Shown here piece after piece: positions 62,718 to 64,000 of a stretch of DNA of 64,000 nucleotides. Source of the stretch: Marixanthomonas sp. SCSIO 43207 (GTDB taxonomy: Bacteria > Bacteroidota > Bacteroidia > Flavobacteriales > Flavobacteriaceae); the NCBI RefSeq assembly GCF_019904255.1, contig NZ_CP063203.1:1674001-1738000 (forward strand). The letters run 5' to 3'. The notes beneath the pieces are model-generated. The model saw only the letters and a list, made by a program, of their open reading frames with translations. It was not told the origin of the DNA and made no database searches. Position 1 is the first letter of the stretch, and the number at the start of each line of letters is the position of its first letter. The translations under genes and the position numbers were made by a program.

Positions 62718-64000
62718 TTGAAAATTCCGAAATTTATACGAAATAATTTGCTCTTAAAAATGACCTCTCTCAATGCGGGAGTTATTGTCATAAGGTTACT
62801 TGTTGCTTTTTTTTTACAACGTGAGTTAACAGATATAGTTGGAAAATCTGGATATGCAAAAATAGGTTCGTTACGCAACTTGTTGCAAATGCTTACTTCT
62901 ATAACTTCGTTTGGAGTTTTTAATGGTGTAGTAAAATATGTAGCCGATTTTAAAGAGAATAGCGAGCAGCTTCAAAAGCTATTTTCAACAACCTTTGTTT
63001 TTACCGTTTTAGGGAGTGTTACATCATTTTTGATACTATTTTTTGGTGCTGAAATAATCAGTAAATACTTTTTCTACACCACCGAGTTTGCTTACTTAGT
63101 AAAAGTAGTTGCTGTGGTAGTGCCTTTTATTGCTATTCAGCGTGTGTTTAACGGTATTGTTCATGGACTTTCAGACTATAAAAAGTTTGCAAAGATTGAG
63201 TTGTTTGCATATTTGTTGGGAGCTGGTTTAACGTTATATCTATTGTATAATTATAGTCTAGATGGGGCGTTACTAGCTATTGCGGTTATTCCTGTGATTC
63301 AAGTTATGGTAATGCTTTTTATTTTTATAAAAGTATTGCGACGTTACGTTCGTTTTTCTGAAATTTCTTTCAAAGCACCCTACGCAAAAAGTTTACTGGC
63401 TTTTTCATTAATGTCTTTTGTAGCAACTGTTTTGGTAAATTATGTAGAGATTGATATACGTTCTATGTTGGCAAATAGGTTAAGTGAAGATGATGCCGGT
63501 ATTTGGACAGGGATGACAACTCTTTCAAAAAACTATATGGTTTTTTCAGGTGCAATATTTACGCTATACGTTGTTCCAAAATTCACCGGAATTCATACCG
63601 AAGCAGGTTTTAAAAAAGAATTATTCAATATTTACAAAACCCTTTTACCGTTATTTGGTATTGGTATGTTGGTCATTTATTTTTTACGATTTCAGTTTAT
63701 AGAATACATTTTTATAGACTTTGATGAAATGGCACCTTTATTTAAATGGCAACTTTTGGGAGATTTTGTAAAACTGGCTGCTTTAATTTTATTACATCAG
63801 TTCATAGCCAAGAAAATGGTTCGAAATTTTATTTTTACCGAATTGTTTTCACTCATTTTATTCTATGTTTTTTCATATGCCTTGGTCGATAATTATGGTG
63901 TAGAAGGAATTGTATTTGCACACTTTGTACGCTATGTTCTCTATTTTTTACTAGTTTTTTTCTTGGTAATGCGATACTTTAAAAAACAAAAGAATACTTC
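62718..64000 (+). CDS. Wzx-type O-antigen flippase, partial
   Basis: It starts at TTG 62718, immediately after the TAA of the aminotransferase gene, and runs off the right edge (427 codons visible). The TTG start gives IPKFIRNNLLLKMTSLNAGVIVIRLL, the usual start in this family; an ATG at 62760 would remove 14 residues. About twelve TM segments are visible, with LRNLLQMLTSITSFGVFNGVVKYVADF typical of WzxE-like translocases. It moves the undecaprenyl-linked repeat unit across the inner membrane. Confidence 0.88.
   Translation, partial: MKIPKFIRNNLLLKMTSLNAGVIVIRLLVAFFLQRELTDIVGKSGYAKIGSLRNLLQMLTSITSFGVFNGVVKYVADFKENSEQLQKLFSTTFVFTVLGSVTSFLILFFGAEIISKYFFYTTEFAYLVKVVAVVVPFIAIQRVFNGIVHGLSDYKKFAKIELFAYLLGAGLTLYLLYNYSLDGALLAIAVIPVIQVMVMLFIFIKVLRRYVRFSEISFKAPYAKSLLAFSLMSFVATVLVNYVEIDIRSMLANRLSEDDAGIWTGMTTLSKNYMVFSGAIFTLYVVPKFTGIHTEAGFKKELFNIYKTLLPLFGIGMLVIYFLRFQFIEYIFIDFDEMAPLFKWQLLGDFVKLAALILLHQFIAKKMVRNFIFTELFSLILFYVFSYALVDNYGVEGIVFAHFVRYVLYFLLVFFLVMRYFKKQKNT

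Overview
The window looks like chromosomal DNA of a marine-type Flavobacteriaceae bacterium (Bacteroidota). The evidence is the low GC content, family-typical genes (LytS/LytTR pairs with periplasmic propeller sensors, SprB-like repeats, DUF3857 and DUF2975 proteins), recurrent -7 boxes close to TAnnTTTG, and a tmRNA with the tag (A)GDNNYALAA. I see no phage, plasmid, transposase or CRISPR locus.

Layout. 1-4.2 kb: a minus-strand run of small hydrolase and accessory genes (esterase, RidA, secreted alpha/beta hydrolase, GyrI-like protein, a frameshifted SDR pseudogene, GNAT). 4.3-8.7 kb: a tail-processing-like S41 protease plus a membrane-anchored WD40 protein, divergent from a LytS/LytTR pair. 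8.7-12.9 kb: envelope and membrane proteins, an AT3 acyltransferase and an ankyrin lipoprotein. 13-22.7 kb: two large AraC/TolB/TPR regulators bracket two class C beta-lactamase-like hydrolases and an amidohydrolase; two promoters here carry the same array of five helically phased direct repeats. 23-28.1 kb: a propeller-type sensor kinase, its LytTR regulator and a secreted protein sharing a 21-bp-spaced operator. 28.1-30.1 kb: a truncated gene, a hypothetical gene and a DUF2975/XRE pair. 30.4-36.5 kb: an unusual AgcS symporter, then a SAM-I riboswitch heading metY-metX-hom. 36.6-52 kb: a stress/redox cluster (three universal stress proteins, thioredoxin, TerB-like protein, ATP-cone nuclease, beta-CASP hydrolase, split NAD(P) transhydrogenase, a sigma54 two-component system, a Cys-rich small protein, glutamate dehydrogenase, a GreA/Rnk-type protein and two paralogous coiled-coil proteins). 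52.1-59.2 kb: tmRNA, an AlaDH/saccharopine-dehydrogenase-like enzyme, a DUF3857 protein, two tandem predicted small RNAs, kdsA and typA. 59.2-64 kb: the beginning of a surface polysaccharide locus (membrane protein, FemAB-like acyltransferase, DegT aminotransferase, Wzx flippase running off the end).

How the parts work together. The most interesting content is regulatory. (1) The five-repeat array, at identical geometry, lies upstream of the ankyrin lipoprotein and of a serine hydrolase lipoprotein, each time next to an AraC/TolB/TPR regulator. (2) In the stress cluster, a Crp/Fnr-like palindrome (TGAY-N4-GTCA) sits exactly 23 bp from a TACTTTTA -7 box at four promoters, with a fifth weaker case towards the transhydrogenase operon. 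(3) Two -24/-12 (sigma54) promoters precede the transhydrogenase operon and the Cys-rich protein/glutamate dehydrogenase genes, and a histidine kinase plus sigma54 activator is encoded between them. (4) Two short promoter-hairpin-terminator modules at 55.9-56.25 kb look like tandem sibling sRNAs.
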